Positions 29,101 to 38,724 of a DNA stretch of 64,000 nucleotides are shown piece after piece. Numbering within the stretch: the first letter of the stretch is position 1; each line of letters opens with the position of its first letter. The DNA is taken from assembly GCF_900143015.1 (NCBI RefSeq), contig NZ_FSRT01000001.1:558001-622000 (forward strand), given 5' to 3'. The notes under the pieces were generated by a model. That model had not been told where the DNA came from. It saw only the letters and a program-made list of their open reading frames with translations, and searched no databases. The stretch comes from Fibrobacter sp. UWB11 (GTDB taxonomy: Bacteria; Fibrobacterota; Fibrobacteria; Fibrobacterales; Fibrobacteraceae). The position numbers and the translations under genes are program-made.

Positions 29101-30378
29101 TTAAAGGATATTGTTCAGGCCGATATTAACGCTCGCAAGTTGCAGTTCTTTGCAAATAGCATTGGCATTCGAAACGAAGATGTTGTTTGTGATAAGCTTC
29201 GCATGAATCAGGTGTTATTGAACGTGATTTCGAATGCTATCAAGTACACTCCGATTGGGGGTTCTATATGGTTCTCTGTGGAACAGAAAGCGTGCGATGA
29301 ACCTGGCTTTGGCGCCTATGAGTTTAGAATTAGGGACTCGGGCATAGGCATGAGCGAAGAATTCTTGCCTAAAATTTTCGATGCATTTACTCGAGTGAAT
29401 TCGTCGACTGTTTCAGGAATCCAGGGAACAGGGCTTGGCATGGCGATTACAAAGAATATCGTCGATATGATGGATGGTACCATCGATGTCAGCAGTAAAG
29501 TGGATGAAGGAACAGATGTTGTTCTTAACTTCCAGTTTAAACTTGCGCCTGCAAAACAAGAACTGACGAAGGTTAAGGAACTGGAAGGCAAGAAGATTCT
29601 TGTTGTAGATGATGATGTTGATTGTATAAGGAGTATCCCGCAAATCTTTAACGCGATGGGTGTTGAAGTTGATTGCTGTTATTCTGGTGCTGAAGCTTTG
29701 GAAAAGGTGCAAAAGGCAAAGGCTAGCGGCTTTGCGTATGATGCGTTCCTTGTGGATTGGCGAATGCCGGATATGGATGGCATCAACACGACTACTCGTC
29801 TGCGTGAGGAACTGGGTGATGATATCCTTGTGATTGTGATGTCGGCTTATGAATGGTCGGATATCGAAGATAAGGCTCTTGCTGTCGGTATTCGCAATTT
29901 TGTAAGCAAGCCCGTGTTCCCGTCGGATGCTAGGGAAACGCTGTTGCAGAGCTTTGGGCTATTGCAGACGGATGCTCCGGTAACGGATAAGAAGGTCTGT
30001 TTTAGCGGTAAAAAGGTGTTGCTTGTCGACGATAATGAATTGAACCGCGAAATTGCCGAGGAAATTTTGGAAGATTGCGGTATTGTGGTGACTACGGCTT
30101 GCGATGGAGAAAAGGCTGTGGAATACATGAGAACTGTCACGCCGGGGGCATGCGACTTGATTTTGATGGACGTTCAGATGCCGATTATGGATGGTTACGA
30201 GGCTACTCGCCAAATCCGTAAGCTAAACAAGGTTGCGGCTGAAATTCCGATTATCGCCATGACGGCGAATGCTTTTGCCGATGATCAGCAGGCGGCCTTG
30301 GATGCCGGTATGAACGAACATGTGGCAAAACCTGTGAATGTCAACAAACTGAAAGAGGTACTATCGAGGTTTTTGTAG
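26185..30378 (+). CDS. Hybrid sensor histidine kinase with two receiver domains
   Basis: About 1397 aa, inner membrane. ATG 26185 puts MNQNFFKRN directly before the first membrane helix; a TTG at 26164 is possible but neither has a good ribosome site. Two helices (about residues 9-30 and 280-305) flank an extracytoplasmic sensor region. Four PAS-like repeats follow, with motifs such as CIFYVNVLDDTF, LFYFNLVDNTSG and IVFDIDIDTG. Then come HisKA with phosphoacceptor His in NMSHDIRTPMNAIIG (near residue 898), HATPase with N, G1 (RDSGIGMS) and G2 (GTGLGMAI) boxes, and two receivers with Asp in LVDWRMPDMDG and LMDVQMPIMDG. No HPt domain or output domain is present, so phosphate must leave through another protein. 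The signal is unknown. Confidence 0.92.
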   Translation: MNQNFFKRNLVVSLLLVAFLFIVTNVSFLYINGKAIDDSWDSLDEVAYASEAKLGFLGRSLLSALTNISTVVGMEEDMLSESMVRMIRGSRIGPLVSAARLYLPDGHIIVDQGVVFDSSYIQHYNSIVSSKPYISKVGRDVVHSENIVFEQFVPVRRRGQVVAMLSAVSDIRPLYGFVATSAFKGKTSLVVLDRRDGSFVVEKTGKWNSFNDFIRTITPKSGYSLEEWAANVMKGELAHLAYEEQSSDDEKLLVSLPLFGGSWSLILYVNKNIAFARVDTIRRFYIAVSAIELLVILLYLLRMVWNARRMAEAESSEYSEIADALSGTYECIFYVNVLDDTFDSFHADTLMNKLHESVNGRDFFFESISSLRNNLYEDDLEIVMHFMEKGAFLKRLEENSSASVEYRLVIDGVPQYYRMKVIRSHKDENHVIVAIENIDSEVNKAIAQRQELDRNNRVIESLASDFDFVNYVTIGDDAASDYVVTYRASSVLLKAIPGWSLEKSFTKRMELLQKYLVCDSDKLQFHEQANRDRLVTVLKDESVVHINFKINLDGKEVFYQMKVIADKDEIGNLKGLVFGLHSVDDEIKKQMQIQSNLKRNLEIIDILSEDYSSLFYFNLVDNTSGVLAVREDIRGALKDLFANCERLEDVFKAFVLDMAHPDDRDKLIGLASREVVAEKLEHQKRLTIVFRHLYGSEYKYTRLVFAKAEPTDVPAKLIAVGFVEVDDQYRAETEHQENIDRIMSLSDQYEIVFDIDIDTGMFSTSLNGSKFKDAIDEKTGEALIFFKDKEGDLQKSVYKDDLPHVLRSINRDVVLTRLQNENSFVQDYRRVTTNGLKWYRLKVTKMGDWSKSHRVLVGLFNNDIVYRKEIAQQAALEQALEMAKSASRAKTMFLNNMSHDIRTPMNAIIGYTELATMHLDNKDLVKNFLGKIELSSNHLLSLINDVLDMSRIESGKLNLNEKPEHIPEIIHTLKDIVQADINARKLQFFANSIGIRNEDVVCDKLRMNQVLLNVISNAIKYTPIGGSIWFSVEQKACDEPGFGAYEFRIRDSGIGMSEEFLPKIFDAFTRVNSSTVSGIQGTGLGMAITKNIVDMMDGTIDVSSKVDEGTDVVLNFQFKLAPAKQELTKVKELEGKKILVVDDDVDCIRSIPQIFNAMGVEVDCCYSGAEALEKVQKAKASGFAYDAFLVDWRMPDMDGINTTTRLREELGDDILVIVMSAYEWSDIEDKALAVGIRNFVSKPVFPSDARETLLQSFGLLQTDAPVTDKKVCFSGKKVLLVDDNELNREIAEEILEDCGIVVTTACDGEKAVEYMRTVTPGACDLILMDVQMPIMDGYEATRQIRKLNKVAAEIPIIAMTANAFADDQQAALDAGMNEHVAKPVNVNKLKEVLSRFL

Positions 30379-30520
30379 GAGTTAGGTTACAGGTGGTAGG
30401 GGTTAGGATTAATTTCATGCGCTATGCGCATTTGTAAAGGGCGGCGAAGCCGCGATTATTCACCTAATCCCTAAGACCTAATACCTAAAACCCATAAAAA
30501 GACTTTAATTTCGATGTATT
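30379..30520. repeat. Long imperfect inverted repeat around a GCGGC hairpin
   Basis: Left arm 30381-30411 is built of GTTAGG/GGTAGG units; right arm 30461-30492 carries the complementary CCTAAT/CCTAAG units. Between them is GCGGCGAAGCCGCGATT (30441-30457), found unchanged at 39931. The structure lies directly after the histidine kinase stop and may also end its transcript. Confidence 0.65.
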
Positions 30521-30566
<46 letters not shown>

Positions 30567-30687
30567 CTCTCAAATTGCATTTTTGCCTGGGTCCTGTGAC
30601 CAGATTCGCCAATTCCACTGGTGCTAGAGCAGAGAAACTCGGACAAAAACATGTGATGAAACAACAAACAAAAAAGGAATGGCTACA

Positions 30688-30960
30688 ATGGCTACTATTA
30701 CTAAAGAAAAAGCTGCAGAACTCACCGCACAGTTTGGTGCTAACGAAAAGGACACTGGTAACGTCCGCGTTCAGATCGCAATCCTCACGGAAAAGATCAA
30801 GAACCTCACCGAACACATCAAGACCAACAAGAAGGACTTCCACTCCCTCCGCGGTCTTTCTGCGATGGTTGCAAAGCGCAAGAACCTTCTCAAGTACTAC
30901 GGCGAAAAGGACATTATCGCTCAGCGTGCTTTGATCAAGGAACTCGGTCTCCGCGGCTAA
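30688..30960 (+). CDS. rpsO: 30S ribosomal protein S15
   Basis: S15 binds 16S rRNA early in assembly of the small-subunit platform. The 90-aa product shows the family core DTGNVRVQIAILTEKIKNL, HIKTNKKDFHSLRGL and the C-terminal LIKELGLRG. Two in-frame ATGs exist; I chose 30688 because AAAGGA is 9 bases before it and the length matches the usual 89 residues. The ATG at 30679 touches the ribosome site. pnp follows 21 bases after the stop, the common rpsO-pnp order. Confidence 0.97.
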   Translation: MATITKEKAAELTAQFGANEKDTGNVRVQIAILTEKIKNLTEHIKTNKKDFHSLRGLSAMVAKRKNLLKYYGEKDIIAQRALIKELGLRG

Positions 30961-30981
30961 TTCTCGTATTGGAGATTTTTT

Positions 30982-33225
30982 ATGTCAACAGAAGCTTATC
31001 AAGCTAAATACGGCAAGATGCTCGATCCGAAGGAAGTGTCGGTAAACCTTCCGGATGGTCGTGTCATTACGTTTGAAACTGGCCGTATCGCAAAGCAGGC
31101 ACGTGGTTCTGCTGTCGCCAAGATGGGGGACGCGTTTGTCCTTTCTACCGTTTGCTACGGTGAAGAAAAGGATGGTGACTTCTTCCCTCTGACAGTTGAA
31201 TACCGCGAAAAGTCTTATGCTGCCGGACGCCTGCCTGGTGGCTATAGCAAGCGCGAACCGGGTCGTCCGAGTGATGAAGAAATTCTTTCTGCTCGTATTA
31301 TTGACCGCCCGATTCGTCCGATGTTCCCGGAAAACTTCACTCGTGAAGTCCAGGTCATTGTTCAGGTTCTTTCTTCCGACAAGAAGTTCGCTCCGGACGT
31401 CTTGGGCGTGAGCGCCGCATCTCTTTCCATCGGTCTTTCTGAACTCCCGTTCGAACAGCAGGTTGCTGCGGTTCGCGTGGCTGTCGTCGATGGTCAGAAC
31501 GTTGTGATGCCGACTTACGACCAGGTTGCCGTGGCCGATCTAGACCTCGTGGTCGCCGGTACGGAAGACTCCGTGTGCATGGTCGAAGGTGGTGCTTACG
31601 AAGTGTCCGAAGACACGATGATTGGTGCTATCCTCGCTGGTCACGAAGTAATTAAGGAAATGTGCAAGGCCCAACAGCAACTGGTGGACCGCTGCTCCAA
31701 GCCGAAGATGGAACTCAAGCCGAAGTTTGTTGGTGAAGAACACGACAAGCTCGTTGCTACGGTTAAGGAAGTTGTCTGGGACGAACTGAACAAGGACGTC
31801 CACTCCAACATGGTGAAGACGGACTTCTATCCGGCTATGGCAGACCTCTGTGCCAAGATGCTCGAAGATCCGCGTATCCTCGCTATTATCGGTGAAGGCG
31901 AAGCTCAGAACGCTCAGCTTGCTGCCGATGCGAAGGGCATCTTCAGCGATCTCGAACGCACTGCAATGCGCGAAATGATTTTGAACGAAGGCGTTCGTCT
32001 TGACGGCCGTACCACGACCGAAGTCCGCCCGATCGAAATCGAAATGGGCGTGCTCCCGCGTGCTCACGGTTCTGCAATCTTCCAGCGTGGCGAAACCCAG
32101 GGTCTCGTCATTTGTACGCTTGGAACAAAGGCTGACGAACAACGTTTCGAAAGCTTGCAGGGCGAAGGCGCAAAGAGCTACATGCTCCATTACAACTTCC
32201 CGCCGTTCTCCGTCGGTGAATGCAAGAAGCTCGGTCTCTCTCGCCGTGAAATTGGTCACGGTCACTTGGCCGAACGCTCCCTCGCTGCAGTCCTTCCGCT
32301 CCCGGAAGACTTCCCGTACACAATCCGTGTGGTTTCCGAAATCATGGAATCCAACGGTTCTTCTTCCATGGCCTCTGTTTGCGGTGGCTGCCTCAGCTTG
32401 ATGGACGCTGGCGTTCCTATCAAGGCTCCGGTTGCAGGTATCGCCATGGGCCTCATCTCCGAAAAGGGCTCCGTCAAGGAAGGCGGCAAGATCAAGATCT
32501 TGTCCGACATTACTGGTACGGAAGACCACCTCGGCGATATGGACTTCAAGGTGACGGGTACTGCAGAAGGTATCACTGCATTCCAGATGGACATCAAGAT
32601 CCGCGGTATCACCCCGGAACTTATGCGCGAAGCTTTGGAACAGGCTCGTCAGGGTCGTATCCATATCCTCGGCAAGATGGCTGAACTCGGTCTCCCGGCA
32701 CCGCGTCCGCACGTTTCTGAAAAGGCTCCGACGATGCTCAAGATGCGCATCCCGACCACGAAGATTCGTGACGTTATCGGTTCTGGTGGCTCTGTCATCA
32801 AGGGTATGCAGGCTCAGACTGGCTGCACCATCAACATTGACGACAACGGCAATATCGACATCGCCGCCCCGACGGGTAAGGCCGGTGAAGTTTGCCGCCG
32901 CATGATTGAAGAACTCACTGCAGAACCGGAACCGGGCCGCAAGTACAAGGGCAAGGTCAAGACGATTCAGCCGTTTGGCGCATTCGTCGAAATCCTCCCG
33001 GGTCGCGATGGCCTCGTCCACATCTCCGAACTTGCCGACCGCCGCGTCGAAAAGGTTGAAGATGTTGTTCATGTCGGTGACGAAGTCGAAGTGCTCTGCC
33101 TCGGTGTTGACCCGAAGGGCAAGGTGAAGCTTTCTATCAAGGCTTTGCTCCCGCCGAAACCGGCTGCCCCTGCAGAAGCTGCCCCGGAAGCACCCGCTGC
33201 CGAAGCTCCGGCTCCTGAAGCTTAG
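30982..33225 (+). CDS. pnp: Polyribonucleotide nucleotidyltransferase
   Basis: A 747-aa PNPase, a trimeric phosphorolytic 3'-5' exoribonuclease and degradosome component. Two RNase PH-like domains are seen: the first with [21 protein letters not shown] and IDRPIRP, the second with [21 protein letters not shown] and the [18 protein letters not shown] core that holds catalytic Asp residues. A KH domain ([18 protein letters not shown]) and an S1 domain ([26 protein letters not shown]) follow. The tail is an Ala/Pro/Glu-rich extension. The length is normal. Co-transcribed with rpsO. Confidence 0.97.
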   Translation: MSTEAYQAKYGKMLDPKEVSVNLPDGRVITFETGRIAKQARGSAVAKMGDAFVLSTVCYGEEKDGDFFPLTVEYREKSYAAGRLPGGYSKREPGRPSDEEILSARIIDRPIRPMFPENFTREVQVIVQVLSSDKKFAPDVLGVSAASLSIGLSELPFEQQVAAVRVAVVDGQNVVMPTYDQVAVADLDLVVAGTEDSVCMVEGGAYEVSEDTMIGAILAGHEVIKEMCKAQQQLVDRCSKPKMELKPKFVGEEHDKLVATVKEVVWDELNKDVHSNMVKTDFYPAMADLCAKMLEDPRILAIIGEGEAQNAQLAADAKGIFSDLERTAMREMILNEGVRLDGRTTTEVRPIEIEMGVLPRAHGSAIFQRGETQGLVICTLGTKADEQRFESLQGEGAKSYMLHYNFPPFSVGECKKLGLSRREIGHGHLAERSLAAVLPLPEDFPYTIRVVSEIMESNGSSSMASVCGGCLSLMDAGVPIKAPVAGIAMGLISEKGSVKEGGKIKILSDITGTEDHLGDMDFKVTGTAEGITAFQMDIKIRGITPELMREALEQARQGRIHILGKMAELGLPAPRPHVSEKAPTMLKMRIPTTKIRDVIGSGGSVIKGMQAQTGCTINIDDNGNIDIAAPTGKAGEVCRRMIEELTAEPEPGRKYKGKVKTIQPFGAFVEILPGRDGLVHISELADRRVEKVEDVVHVGDEVEVLCLGVDPKGKVKLSIKALLPPKPAAPAEAAPEAPAAEAPAPEA

Positions 33226-33251
33226 TCGTGGACTAGTCCAATTAGACTATT

Positions 33252-33290
33252 AAAGAGAACGCATGGCTTTGGCTGTGCGTTCTCTTTTTT
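33252..33290 (+). terminator. Terminator after pnp
   Basis: AAAGAGAACGCA and TGCGTTCTCTTT pair perfectly with a 12-base loop and a T-run. Confidence 0.92.
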
Positions 33291-33397
33291 TATATTTTTC
33301 CCGCTTTTTGTGTTAAATGGAGAAATTTGGGAGGGGGATAATGTTCTTTTTTGAAAAAAAAGATTAACTTTATAATTGTTGTATTCCAATAGCGGAT

Positions 33398-35104
33398 ATG
33401 GGTTATCTTTATTTAACATTGATGTTTGTGTTGTCAGCTGTCAATTTGGCAGTGCTTTCTCTGCGTTTCCAGAACCAGAGAAATAATTACGTTTATTATT
33501 CTTTTTACGCCATTCTTGTTGCAAATTTTGGCCATTGGCTGCTCGGTTTTTCGGAAACGGTTGAAGGGGCGATTATCGCCAATAAGGTGAACTACCTTGG
33601 TGGGTCGTTCCTTCCGATGTTCATGTTCTTTGCGCTTTTGAAAGTCTGCAAGATGACAATTCCGAAGTGGCTGCACCTGACTCTTATCCTCATGAGCTTT
33701 ACGATTTGCGCACTGGCTATGACGGTCGGGTATTTCCCTGCTTATTACAAGACTGTGGAATATGTGGTTCATGCGGGTGTCGGTAATTATGTCGCGACGT
33801 ACGGATGGGCTCACGGCCTGTTCAATGCGTTCTTGTTGAGCTATGTTATTTTGGATATTTGGGTTATCGTCCGTGCAATCATGCACCAGAAAATGGTCTC
33901 GCTCAAAAATATTGCGGCGATGATTATTGGCGAAATTGCAACGATTTTCTCGTTCTTCTTGGCTCGTTATTTAGGCAGCGACATGCTTGTCATGCCGGCT
34001 ATCTATGTGATTGACCAAATCCTTTTGCTCTATATTTGTAACAACGTCAAGTGGTACGATATTACGGAATGTGTGATTGAATCCATCGAAACCGAAAGTT
34101 CTTGTGCGTATATGTCGTTCTCGGTTGATTGCGCTTACTTGGGTGCAAACCGGATTGCAATGGATTTCTTCCCGGAACTTGTAAAGATGAGGGTGGACGC
34201 TCACCTGAAGGGCGAAACGGAATTGCAACAGCACATCATGTCGTGCATTGAAAAATACCGTAGGTCCAAAATCTTGACGGATTACAGCCAAATGACGGAA
34301 TTCAATTATTTGGGACGTCATTACAAGTGCGAAGTGAAGGTCTTGAGACAAGTTCATGGAAAGAATGTGTTCTTGTTTAGAATTGAAGACAATACGCAGG
34401 AACAGCAGTATATCGATGCACTCGGTCGTAGCAATTCCATGTTGCAAAAGAACATGGTAAAGACCGAAAACGAAAAACTCTCGGTGCAGGAAAAGTGGAT
34501 TGTCGGTATGGCGCAGATGGCCGAAAGCCGTGCAGGTAATATGGAAGGTCATATCAAGCGCACTAGCGAAGTCGTGAAAATTTTAGTGTCGATGATGCGC
34601 AAGAAAGGCATAGACAATTTGTCTGATAAATTCCTTGATGTGTTGATTGCAGCTGCACCGATGTACGACTTGGGCAAGGTCGCCATTGACGATGCCGTAT
34701 TGCGTAAGCCGGGCCGCTTTAATTTTGATGATTACGAAATCATGAAGACCCATGCGGCGAAGGGCGCTAATATCATTGAAAAGCTTCTCTCCGATGTCAA
34801 GGACAGTTATTTTGTCAGCGTCGCTAAGAACATGGCGCTTTATCATCATGAACGTTGGGATGGTACAGGGTATCCGGAACGTCGCTCTGGTGAGAATATT
34901 CCGATGGAAGCTCGTATCATGGCTCTTGCGGACGTGTACGATGCTTTGGTGAGCAAGCGTTGCTATAAGGAACGCATGTCTTTCCGTGAAGCTCGTGATG
35001 TGATTGTTGCGTCGATGGGTAAACAGTTTGACCCGCATTTGAAAGACTGCTTCTTGGAATGTCAAGACCAGTTGATGGATTATTATTGTTCTGTGGATCA
35101 TTGA
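33398..35104 (+). CDS. 7TM/HD-GYP protein with altered HD motif
   Basis: A 568-aa membrane protein. About seven hydrophobic helices fill residues 1-215, a sensor type often placed before signalling domains. A PAS-like region and coiled segment follow, then an HD-GYP domain (about 365-560). HD-GYP enzymes hydrolyse cyclic di-GMP. The first His (GHIKRT), the later His (THAAKGANII), HHERWDGTGYP and DVYDAL are present. However, the signature His-Asp reads Tyr-Asp (MYDLGKVAIDD; TAC at 34664-34666). The paralogue encoded next has MHDIGKIAIDD. Losing this metal-binding His probably weakens or abolishes hydrolysis, so it may act as a c-di-GMP sensor. It is 24 bases from the paralogue. Confidence 0.88.
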   Translation: MGYLYLTLMFVLSAVNLAVLSLRFQNQRNNYVYYSFYAILVANFGHWLLGFSETVEGAIIANKVNYLGGSFLPMFMFFALLKVCKMTIPKWLHLTLILMSFTICALAMTVGYFPAYYKTVEYVVHAGVGNYVATYGWAHGLFNAFLLSYVILDIWVIVRAIMHQKMVSLKNIAAMIIGEIATIFSFFLARYLGSDMLVMPAIYVIDQILLLYICNNVKWYDITECVIESIETESSCAYMSFSVDCAYLGANRIAMDFFPELVKMRVDAHLKGETELQQHIMSCIEKYRRSKILTDYSQMTEFNYLGRHYKCEVKVLRQVHGKNVFLFRIEDNTQEQQYIDALGRSNSMLQKNMVKTENEKLSVQEKWIVGMAQMAESRAGNMEGHIKRTSEVVKILVSMMRKKGIDNLSDKFLDVLIAAAPMYDLGKVAIDDAVLRKPGRFNFDDYEIMKTHAAKGANIIEKLLSDVKDSYFVSVAKNMALYHHERWDGTGYPERRSGENIPMEARIMALADVYDALVSKRCYKERMSFREARDVIVASMGKQFDPHLKDCFLECQDQLMDYYCSVDH

Positions 35105-35128
35105 TGAACTTGTCTTGAGAGAAGCGGT

Positions 35129-36868
35129 ATGTTTGTTATTTATTACTTGATTGCGATGTGTGTCTTTTCGGGGGTGAACGCCTGCCTGCTTTCGTATTTT
35201 TACCGTAGGCCGCTAAACTCCTTTTTTACGGCATTCTTCTTTTCGATTGTTCTTGCTGATTTTGGCTACCTCTTTTTGGCGCTCTCGACGACGATTGAAG
35301 GGGCTATTGTTGCAAATAAGGTGTGCTATTTGGGTGCATGCTTTTTGCCGTTATTCCTGTTCCTTTTGATTTGCCGTTTGTGCTCGTTTAATATTCCACG
35401 TTGGTCGAAATTGTTGCTGTTCCTGTACAGCGCTTTAGTTTTTGCCCTTTCGTGTACGGTTGGCTTTAGCGATGTGTTCTATGAATCGGTTCGCTATGTT
35501 ATCCTGAACGGTTTTGGCAGTTATATTCCGACGTATGGGCCTGGCCATATTTTGTGGGACTTGTTGCTTTATTTTTATGCTGTTGCCAATTTGGTGGTTA
35601 TTGGTATTGCTGCAAAGAAAAAACGCAATGTTAGCTATAAGACTTTGATGGCGATTGCATCGCTTGCTTTTGTTTCGATTGCATCGTTTATTTTGACGCG
35701 CTATCTGGAAAATGACACCTTGCTCATGCCGCTTGTTTACTTGATTGATGAACTGGTGTTGCTTTATGTTTGCGCCCTGGTGAAAATGCACGATGTGATG
35801 AACAGTGTGCTTGAATCGCTTGAAGCTGAGAATACAGCGGCGTACGTGGCGTTCTCTCCGAAAGGGCTTTATCTTGGTTGCAACGATATTGCAATTAGGT
35901 ATTTCCCGGATTTGTTGGATTGCCGTGTAGACCATGTCTTGCCGACGAATACTGAAATAGCTTCTTCCTTTAAAGAAGGCATGGAGCAACTGAAAAACTC
36001 CAGTGGTGACTGGGTTTATCGCTTTACATACAAGGAACGTTATTTCAAGGCGGTAATGAGGAATGTGCACCAAAATAAGAAGTTGCAGATATTACTGTTC
36101 CGTATTGAAGATGAAACAAATATCCAGCGCTACATTGAACGCTTGGATGCCAATAACACGGAATTAGCAGCTCTTATCAAGAATAACAAAGATCAAATTC
36201 GCCTTTTCCAGAACCAGATGCTTGTTGGCATGGCTGAAATGGTCAACAACAAAGATGGCTTTACTGGGGCACACCTCAAGCGTACAAAGGAAGTGGTAAG
36301 TATCCTTGTCGAAAAGATGCAGCGCGATCCGAATTTGAATTATTCGAAGGAATTCTATGATGACATGATTGCGGCCGCACCGATGCACGATATTGGTAAA
36401 ATTGCAATAGATGACAAGGTGCTTTGCAAGCCGGGCAAGTTTACGGAAGAAGAATTCGCAGAGATGAAAACTCACGCCGAAAAGGGTGCAATCATTATCA
36501 AGAACTTGCTTTCGAATTTCCAGAGCGAACTTTTTGTTGAAATCGCAAAGAATATGGCTGGTGGCCACCATGAACGCTGGGATGGCAGTGGATATCCTTA
36601 TGGCTTGAAGGGCGAGAGTATTCCGCTGGAAGCCCGCGTGATGGCCATTGCGGATGTGTACGATGCCTTGGTGAGTAAGAGATGCTATAAGGATGCGTTC
36701 TCTTTTGACGAGGCCTATAACATCATAGACAGTTCGATGGGCAAGCATTTCGATCCGAGCCTCAAAAAGTATTTTGATCAAAGCCGTGGTGAACTGGAAG
36801 CCTACTATAAAAAAGAATGTGAGGCCGAAAGAGCTGAAGCGGAAAAGGCTGCTGCTGAAAAATCCTAG
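35129..36868 (+). CDS. 7TM/HD-GYP cyclic di-GMP phosphodiesterase-like protein
   Basis: A 579-aa paralogue of the preceding protein, with the same seven-helix N-terminus (MFVIYYLIAMCVFSGVNACLL...), PAS-like middle and HD-GYP domain. All expected metal and signature residues are visible: GAHLKRTKEVV, MHDIGKIAIDD, THAEKGAIII, GHHERWDGSGYP and IADVYDALVSKRCYK. It is therefore likely an active phosphodiesterase. The C-terminus is a short Glu/Ala/Lys-rich helix. The two genes are a tandem duplication and probably co-transcribed. What the membrane part senses is not evident. Confidence 0.9.
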   Translation: MFVIYYLIAMCVFSGVNACLLSYFYRRPLNSFFTAFFFSIVLADFGYLFLALSTTIEGAIVANKVCYLGACFLPLFLFLLICRLCSFNIPRWSKLLLFLYSALVFALSCTVGFSDVFYESVRYVILNGFGSYIPTYGPGHILWDLLLYFYAVANLVVIGIAAKKKRNVSYKTLMAIASLAFVSIASFILTRYLENDTLLMPLVYLIDELVLLYVCALVKMHDVMNSVLESLEAENTAAYVAFSPKGLYLGCNDIAIRYFPDLLDCRVDHVLPTNTEIASSFKEGMEQLKNSSGDWVYRFTYKERYFKAVMRNVHQNKKLQILLFRIEDETNIQRYIERLDANNTELAALIKNNKDQIRLFQNQMLVGMAEMVNNKDGFTGAHLKRTKEVVSILVEKMQRDPNLNYSKEFYDDMIAAAPMHDIGKIAIDDKVLCKPGKFTEEEFAEMKTHAEKGAIIIKNLLSNFQSELFVEIAKNMAGGHHERWDGSGYPYGLKGESIPLEARVMAIADVYDALVSKRCYKDAFSFDEAYNIIDSSMGKHFDPSLKKYFDQSRGELEAYYKKECEAERAEAEKAAAEKS

Positions 36869-36943
36869 AATTTGCGGGACTCAAAATCGAGTCTGCCTGT
36901 AAGTTTGGTTGCCGTAAAATTCTCTTTTTTTTATCTTTGCGGC

Positions 36944-38683
36944 ATGCTAGATTTTACTACACTTCCGTATGTTGATGACCGTTTTAAAGCGGTTCGCAGG
37001 GAAACTGTTCAAGTCCGCGTAGGCGATGCTTTGATAGGGGGCAATGCCCCCATTTTAGTTCAATCCATGACGACAACCAAGCCGAAGGACGTCGAAAAGA
37101 CGGTGGCTGAAACACTTGCTTTGGCCAAGGTCGGTTGCGGTTTGGTGCGTATTACGGCGCCTACATTTGCCGATGCTCAGGGACTCGAAGAAGTCATGAA
37201 GCGCGTGCGTGCTGCCGGTTGCACGGTCCCTGTTTCTGCCGATATCCATTTCCAGCCGAAGGCTGCTTTCGAAGCGCTCAAGTGGGTGGAAAAGGTTCGC
37301 ATCAACCCGGGTAACTTTGTAGATACTGGAATTTTGACGCTTGACCAGCAGACGGACAAGTCTTTTGAAGAAGGCAAGGAAAAGGTTGCCGAAGCATTTA
37401 CTCCGTTTGTGCAAGAAGCAAAGCGCCTTGGCCGTGCTATCCGCATTGGCGTGAACCACGGTTCCTTGAGTGCCCGTATGATTTATCGCTATGGCGACAC
37501 CGTGGAAGGCATGGTGGAAAGCGCCATCGAATATTTGGCTGTTTGTGAAGCCGAACATTTTGACCAGGTGGTCTTGAGCCTCAAGTCGAGCAATCCGCGC
37601 GTGGCTATTTCGGCTTACCGCTTGCTCGCCGCTCGATTGAAGCAGGAACACTTTAAGCCGTATCCGTTCCATGTGGGCGTGACAGAAGCGGGTGCCGGTT
37701 CCGACGGACGTTTGAAGTCTGCGGCTGGCATTGGTGCGCTTTTGCTCGATGGTCTTGCCGATACGATTCGCGTGTCGCTGACTGAAGATCCGGTGGCTGA
37801 AGTCCCGGTGGCGCAGGAACTCATCAAGGCTTGCGAACTCAAGGCGGATGCACCGAAGTTTGCTGTGCCGGTTTTGGAAAAGGATCCGTACCACTACGAA
37901 CGCAGGGAAACTGTTCCGGTGACGCTTGCTGGCGTAAAGATCGGTGGTTCGGAACCGGTGCGTGTCGGCATGAAGGCCGATGCCGTGAGCCTCACAGGCG
38001 AACGCCGCAATGCAGAATTTGCTTTGGCAGGTCTCGATGCAAAGCCGGTTGTGGAATTCAAGGATACGATGGATATTGCGGGCTTTGCTGCAAATCCGAA
38101 CTCCGTGCCGGAAGTATCGCTCTTCTGCTATACGGGCCCTGAAATGGTGATGGGCGTACGCGCTCTCGCTTCGGCTTTGTATGCTGCAAACCGCAAGGAT
38201 CCGATTCTCCTTTATGCAAAGATTACAGATAGTGAAAAGGATACACTCCGTGTATCTGCCGACATTGGAAGCCTTGTGACGGACGGTCTTGGCGATGCCG
38301 TTGTAATCGACGGTTACAAGAGCCCGAAGGATTCTGTAATTCTCGCATTCGATATTTTGCAGGCCGCTTATTGCCGCCGTAGCAAGACAAACTTTATCAG
38401 CTGCCCGAGCTGCGGTCGTACACTTTACGACATCCAGCAGGTGATGGGCAAGATTAAGGCCCGCTTTGGACATTTGCAGGACATTTCGATTGGCATCATG
38501 GGATGCATCGTGAATGGCCCAGGTGAAATGGCTGATGCTGACTTCGGTTACGTGGGCGGAGGCCCCGGCCGTATTACGCTTTTTGAAGGCAAGACTGCCG
38601 TGAAGAAGAACATCCCCGAAGAAGACGCTATCGAGGAATTGGTGAATTTGATTAAGGAGCGCGGTCGCTGGGTCGAACCGTAA
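36944..38683 (+). CDS. ispG: 4-hydroxy-3-methylbut-2-enyl diphosphate synthase (long form)
   Basis: Converts methylerythritol cyclodiphosphate to HMBPP, the penultimate step of the MEP isoprenoid pathway, with a 4Fe-4S cluster. I chose ATG 36944 (MLDFTTLPYVDD); the open frame extends to 36872 without a plausible start. The N-terminal TIM barrel shows GGNAPILVQSMTTTKP, ADIHF and KVRINPGNF. A large insertion domain (about residues 265-475) separates it from the C-terminal cluster domain with FISCPSCGRTLYD and IMGCIVNGPGEMADADFGY, including the three Cys ligands. At 580 aa this is the three-domain form also seen in plants, Chlamydia and Bacteroidetes, longer than the E. coli enzyme. Confidence 0.95.
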   Translation: MLDFTTLPYVDDRFKAVRRETVQVRVGDALIGGNAPILVQSMTTTKPKDVEKTVAETLALAKVGCGLVRITAPTFADAQGLEEVMKRVRAAGCTVPVSADIHFQPKAAFEALKWVEKVRINPGNFVDTGILTLDQQTDKSFEEGKEKVAEAFTPFVQEAKRLGRAIRIGVNHGSLSARMIYRYGDTVEGMVESAIEYLAVCEAEHFDQVVLSLKSSNPRVAISAYRLLAARLKQEHFKPYPFHVGVTEAGAGSDGRLKSAAGIGALLLDGLADTIRVSLTEDPVAEVPVAQELIKACELKADAPKFAVPVLEKDPYHYERRETVPVTLAGVKIGGSEPVRVGMKADAVSLTGERRNAEFALAGLDAKPVVEFKDTMDIAGFAANPNSVPEVSLFCYTGPEMVMGVRALASALYAANRKDPILLYAKITDSEKDTLRVSADIGSLVTDGLGDAVVIDGYKSPKDSVILAFDILQAAYCRRSKTNFISCPSCGRTLYDIQQVMGKIKARFGHLQDISIGIMGCIVNGPGEMADADFGYVGGGPGRITLFEGKTAVKKNIPEEDAIEELVNLIKERGRWVEP

Positions 38684-38724
38684 CGCGCCACACAAAAGTT
38701 TTAACTTAAACAAAGGAATGAAAA

